From contig JALGQZ010000015.1 of assembly GCA_023105745.1 (NCBI GenBank), positions 3,495,499 to 3,559,498 on the forward strand: a stretch of DNA of 64,000 bases, written 5' to 3'. Of the stretch, positions 59,901-64,000 are shown one piece after another. A program made the translations under genes and the position numbers. The notes below the pieces were generated by a model. That model was not told where the DNA came from. It did no database searches and worked only from the letters and a program-made list of their open reading frames with translations. The first letter of the stretch is position 1. Every line of letters starts with the position of its first letter. Origin of the DNA: Austropuccinia psidii. Taxonomy: Eukaryota; Basidiomycota; Pucciniomycetes; Pucciniales; Sphaerophragmiaceae.

Positions 59901-60932
59901 CGAAAGGAATTAAAATCAAAGTTTCAAATGTAAAAACCCTAGCCATAATATCCTGAGATTTACCTTTTGTGATTTTTTGGTCGAATTTAATTCAAAAGAA
60001 TTTTTTTTGGGTTTGTTTTCATATTGAGGGGTATTTCAGACCTTGACTCTTCCAAGATCAATTTTGAACACATAAATGAGATGATTTCATGGTAATTATC
60101 TACTCATATACACAGCTATTCAATATATAAATTTATTAAAAGCTTAGTTGTATTTATTAATTTAATTGATATAAATTATTAATAAAACTATAAATGGATA
60201 TAAAGATGAGAAACTTAAGAAAAAAAGGAAACTTTTGTTACATATATATATTTAAAGATTAATAATAATAACTAAATGTTTATAACTAGAATAAAATAAA
60301 GCTAAATGGTTCTCCTTCTATATATGAAAGTTGGTAAAAAACAAAACTCTTTTCAAAAGTGTTTTTTTACCATCCCCTCTCTCATGAAGAATTCTGTATT
60401 TTCAATTATTTTCCAAATCAAATACCAACTTCTATTAAAAAACAGATATTTCTAATTATTATAAATTATTATGATTATATATTGATATCACTCTATATAA
60501 TTATTCCATCTTATGGCTATTATATAAAATTACTATTCTATCCTATTATCATTATATAGTATTATTATCCGATATTGCTAATACCATGTATTATTATTAC
60601 TATATATCATTATTAAATATCATTACCATCATATATTAATATTATTGCTGTTACATACATTCTTTATGAAAAAATAAAATTTGGATAAATATATATAAAA
60701 TTAACTTTCTTTGTTTCAAAGATTTAAGAAATATTGCTTTTTATAATTAACTTTTTCCAAAAACTTAATTTTTAAAGTTAAATAAATATTTTCAAAATTA
60801 GAAAACGGAAATATCAATTGAAACACAAAAGTCTCGTTCTTTTTTTATTTTTAAAATTTTCTAATGATAAAAATTCAATCATATCAGAAAAATAAAACAA
60901 AAATGCAAATTAACCAAAGAAGGAAAAATAGC
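56906..60932. other. AT-rich region, no supported gene
   Basis: A short ATG frame (58223-58280, MADFSNYFVLQSVYSG) ends at GGTACA, and GCAG precedes a second short frame (58916-58951) that ends at AGGTAAGA; together they could be two exons, but no continuation is found. Nothing else stands out. Confidence 0.45.
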
Positions 60933-60937
60933 CTAAG

Positions 60938-62742
60938 TGTAAGATGTGGATATGAAACTTTGATTGAAAATCAAGTACTTTTCCTGTCCTCAAAATTTGT
61001 ATAAGGTAAAAATCAATTAAAAATAGTATGGAATGTTATTTTTAAGAGAAAACACGCCAATTTTATTGTTTATAACTTTATTAGTATAAAACAATAATAT
61101 TATAAGAATTTATTGTTTTACCAACAATGAAAATTTATCCAAAAAATACTCTACAAGAGATATTTTAAGGCTACAAAAGAAATTTCTTCAAGAGCAATTT
61201 CAATTGGAATTAATTGAGCAAAGAACTGCAAGCAATTAATTAAAGAACAAAGTCTTTAAAAAGAATATTAAAGAGAAAACACTCCCAAAAGTGACCAGAG
61301 TGAATTTGGAAACAAAGTGACAAAGTTTACAGTGATGAAAGATGCTTTAATTCACTTTTGGGGTGGTTCAGGGGTAAAAATGATTATAAGAGCTACAAAC
61401 AATGATTATAATGATTTTTTTCACGTGGTTAAAAGGATTAAAATGATTTAAAAGTGGTGGTTGGAATCTTTTATTGATTGGTTTAACAATGTTTAAACTA
61501 ATTATAAAAGGAAAAGATTCTAACATGAAGAGAAAAGTGGGGCAAAGAAGACATTCTTTTATAGCCATCAATTCTCTTACTCCAAAAGTAAAATTTACTC
61601 TTGTCAGTCGTGAAAAACAGTCTGACAACAGAAAAGCCAATTATGGCATCATTGAACCCTGGTTTAGACCAAAAAGGGCTGGTTTAAGCCATTTTTAGCC
61701 ATTACTATAGAAATACCAGGCCTAGAGCCTTCAAAACACGTCAGAATGTGTGTAAGAGGCGTAGAAACCAGTTAAAACTGTTTTTACTATGATTGTTTTA
61801 TCTTAAGGGTAGTTTTACCCTCTTGGCAACAGCTAAAACTACCCCAGTTGGTATCAAAACCTCATCATCAATTGAGTCCCCAGACCCTGTAACTCAATTC
61901 CAGGCCAAAAGTGATGAACTTTTGCGTGAATTTTGACATCCCACGCCTGTCAGCAAGGATTTTGGGGGTCTAGCTCCCCCTTAGAGCTGGAGTTCCTTTT
62001 CCCCCCCAAATTTAATCTTTCCAATTTATTTTTCCTTTAATTCCTCATCATGTATTATACTTATAATTTACATATGTAATTCAATTCAATTGTACAGTAC
62101 AATACAGTAATAATTGAAACCTCATATGTAAATCAAAGTTCACTTATGTAATACACGCGCACATTTTGACATTTCAATTGAATTCAATTGAAAATACTTC
62201 AATTCCTCATAACTTCTAAACTAAACACAACACCTCAATTTTAACACAAAAATTGATGGTTAACACCACATGTGGTGTGAATTAAATTAAGGTTTTGAGG
62301 AGTTTCAACTTTTGTATTGAAAATACTAAAAACTTAATTTAAGCTTATTTAGAGTTGAGTTACAAGAATTTCACTCAGAGGTGACCCCACCTGATTTTTT
62401 ATGAGGAATCCAATGGTGAAATAATTTTTATGTGTTTATTTATTGAATAAAAAGTTATAATAATTTTTATTTAAATTTTTTCCAAATTTATTCATTTTTT
62501 CACAATTTTGTTAAAATTTTATTTTTACTTAAATTTTTCAAGTATAAATGTAATTTTATACTTACAAAATTTAATGTATTTTTATTCTTAAATTGCAATT
62601 AACTTTTTATTTTTAATATAATTTTATATTTATATTTTGATTTTGATTATGATAATATAAATAAATATATTTTATTTATATTAATATGTTATTTTTGTAT
62701 TTGTGGTCTTTTGGGTATATGAAATTACCTCTAAGGCTCACA
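60938..62742. mobile_element. Solo LTR (copy 2)
   Basis: It starts TGTAAGATGTGGATATG and ends AAGGCTCACA, with a perfect 5-bp target duplication CTAAG (60933-60937 and 62743-62747). It is very similar to 3715-5541 throughout, so the two insertions are of similar, fairly recent age. Same palindromes as copy 1. Confidence 0.9.
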
Positions 62743-62747
62743 CTAAG

Positions 62748-63610
62748 AAACAAACCTGAATTTCTTTTTTTGCATTATCATATGATTAATAAAAGGGACT
62801 AATGATTATTTCAAATCAAATTTGAAGAAAAGTTTGAGAGTTTTCAGCTTGATATACACAAGTATCTATTTCAATCAAAAAAAAATCAATTTAAGTTCAT
62901 ATTCAAGCTGAAATCAAGAAAAAAAAATCAAAAATCAAAGGTAAAATGAATATCTGTTTCCTATTAGATTGCTGAATTGCATCCCCACTTAATACATCAT
63001 TTTTGGAATTCTCCAAAATTTACAAATCTCCAGTCATCAACCTATCAAAAAAACCTCATAAAATTCAATTTCATGGGGAAATCAAAAAATATTGGCATAG
63101 TTCTCAGCTCAAGTATATAGATTTCAACAATAATCAATCTATATATTCAAAAAATCCTTTTTTTGTAAATTAATTATTAGATGTTATAGGGTTTTACAAA
63201 TAAATCAATAAAGAAGGAAAAAGAGACATTTTTCTAGCACAAGAGAATTGAATAAATATTTCTTAAAATTATGGCATGAATAATAGAGGAATCAAATCAA
63301 GATTATGATATATTGATCTATAAAATCGTTAAAAAGACAAGAAATAGGATTAATTGCAGCCTTAAGCGAAACAAATTTTTGAATTATTTTGAGGCTCATT
63401 CTTCAGAGCTCTTACAGATAAAAACCTCATGTAAGGATAATTACTAAGTCAACAAATTTGAAAAGAACTATAAAAATCAAGTATATTGTGATTTTCTAAA
63501 TACATCTTTCACTTTGTATTGGAGATGAGTACTTCAAGAAATTATTAAGAGAAAAAAAGGATGTATTTTCTCATATAATTGAAAAATCAAACATCATAAA
63601 ATATTTAAAT
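62748..63610. other. AT-rich spacer, nothing seen
   Basis: No frame, repeat end or RNA gene is recognisable between the solo LTR and the terminal fold-back element. Confidence 0.5.
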
Positions 63611-64000
63611 GGTTTTGGTAGACCCAAGTATGGACTTAGTAAAACACATAATCCCTTATGTGTCTTTACCAATTTATGTTAAAACATGTAAATAAGGTGA
63701 GTCTTCTTTTCTTGGAAGTAAAGCCTCAAAAAAAGGTTTTGGGATATGCACTCAACATATGTTTTCTGTTTGTGTTTTGTGGTGGGTTCTCAAACACACT
63801 GAATTATTCCATTCTTTTTCAGATTCATCATTTAGAAAGAAAATGATGAAAAAAATGGCAAAAAATTCAGTGTGCTTGAGAAGCCACCACAAAACACAAA
63901 AAGATAAAAAATATTCAAAGAAAATACCAAGATTCTTTTGAGGATTTCTTTTTTAAAAAAACACCTTATCTACATGTTTTGCCATGAAATCACTTGTTTT
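63611..64000. mobile_element. Fold-back MITE related to the MULE ends, cut by window end
   Basis: The left end GGTTTTGGTAGACCCAAG and CCCTTATGTGTCTTTACCAA are degenerate forms of the MULE end. The whole segment is an inverted repeat centred near 63836: TGTGTTTTGTGGTGGGTTCT on the left faces AGAAGCCACCACAAAACACA on the right, with an inner TTCATCATTT/AAATGATGAA. By symmetry the right end should lie near 64061, outside the window. Confidence 0.7.

Overview
The window is nuclear DNA of a filamentous basidiomycete, most likely a rust fungus (Pucciniales). Three things point there: very AT-rich, homopolymer-laden intergenic DNA; short (65-101 nt) GT-AG introns; and three Ty3/gypsy chromovirus families plus a Cys-rich repeat ORF whose protein wording I recognise from memory as that of Austropuccinia psidii (myrtle rust). 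I could not search, so the species is a recollection; rust fungus is the safer statement.

Layout. 1-1176 is low-complexity AT DNA. 1177-7361 is a Mutator-like (MULE) transposon with complex terminal inverted repeats. On its minus strand it carries one broken gene that joins a FAR1-type DNA-binding region, a DDE (MULE) transposase, a C/H zinc motif, two AT-hooks, a CCHC knuckle and an OTU cysteine protease. A 1.83-kb solo LTR (3715-5541) sits inside that gene. 7362-17691 is gypsy element A (plus strand): a 5' LTR remnant, a leader interrupted by a non-autonomous MULE relative (7825-9557) whose cargo is a 21-bp palindromic minisatellite, decayed gag and pol with chromodomain, and a 3' LTR (15824-17691). 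17692-24226 is AT-rich and gene-poor.

The only gene that looks intact and host-like is at 24227-26708: ten exons, 593 residues, an Atg22-family vacuolar amino-acid effluxer. It is rich in CpG, whereas the transposons around it are nearly CpG-free.

29295-38868 is gypsy element B on the minus strand with both LTRs (1.4 kb each). 40403-40757 is an LTR tail followed by a primer-binding-site-like sequence. 42184-47235 is gypsy element C (plus). 47958-49112 is a broken Cys-rich ORF on the minus strand. 49571-52063 holds two LTR copies head to head, forming arms of about 1 kb, and abuts a second LTR tail (52064-52417). 52418-60937 is AT-rich with no gene I can support and includes a 9-bp minisatellite (56386-56905). 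60938-62742 is a second, target-site-flanked copy of the solo LTR. The window ends inside a fold-back MITE (63611 to beyond 64000) whose ends resemble the MULE ends.

The story is one housekeeping gene in a graveyard of nested elements. All three gypsy polyproteins and the MULE gene are inactivated by stops and frameshifts, several carry changes at catalytic residues, and many lesions are of the G-to-A / C-to-T kind. The items most worth following are the transposase-OTU protein, the palindromic-minisatellite cargo element, and the base-paired structures in the LTRs, one of which shows a compensatory base change.
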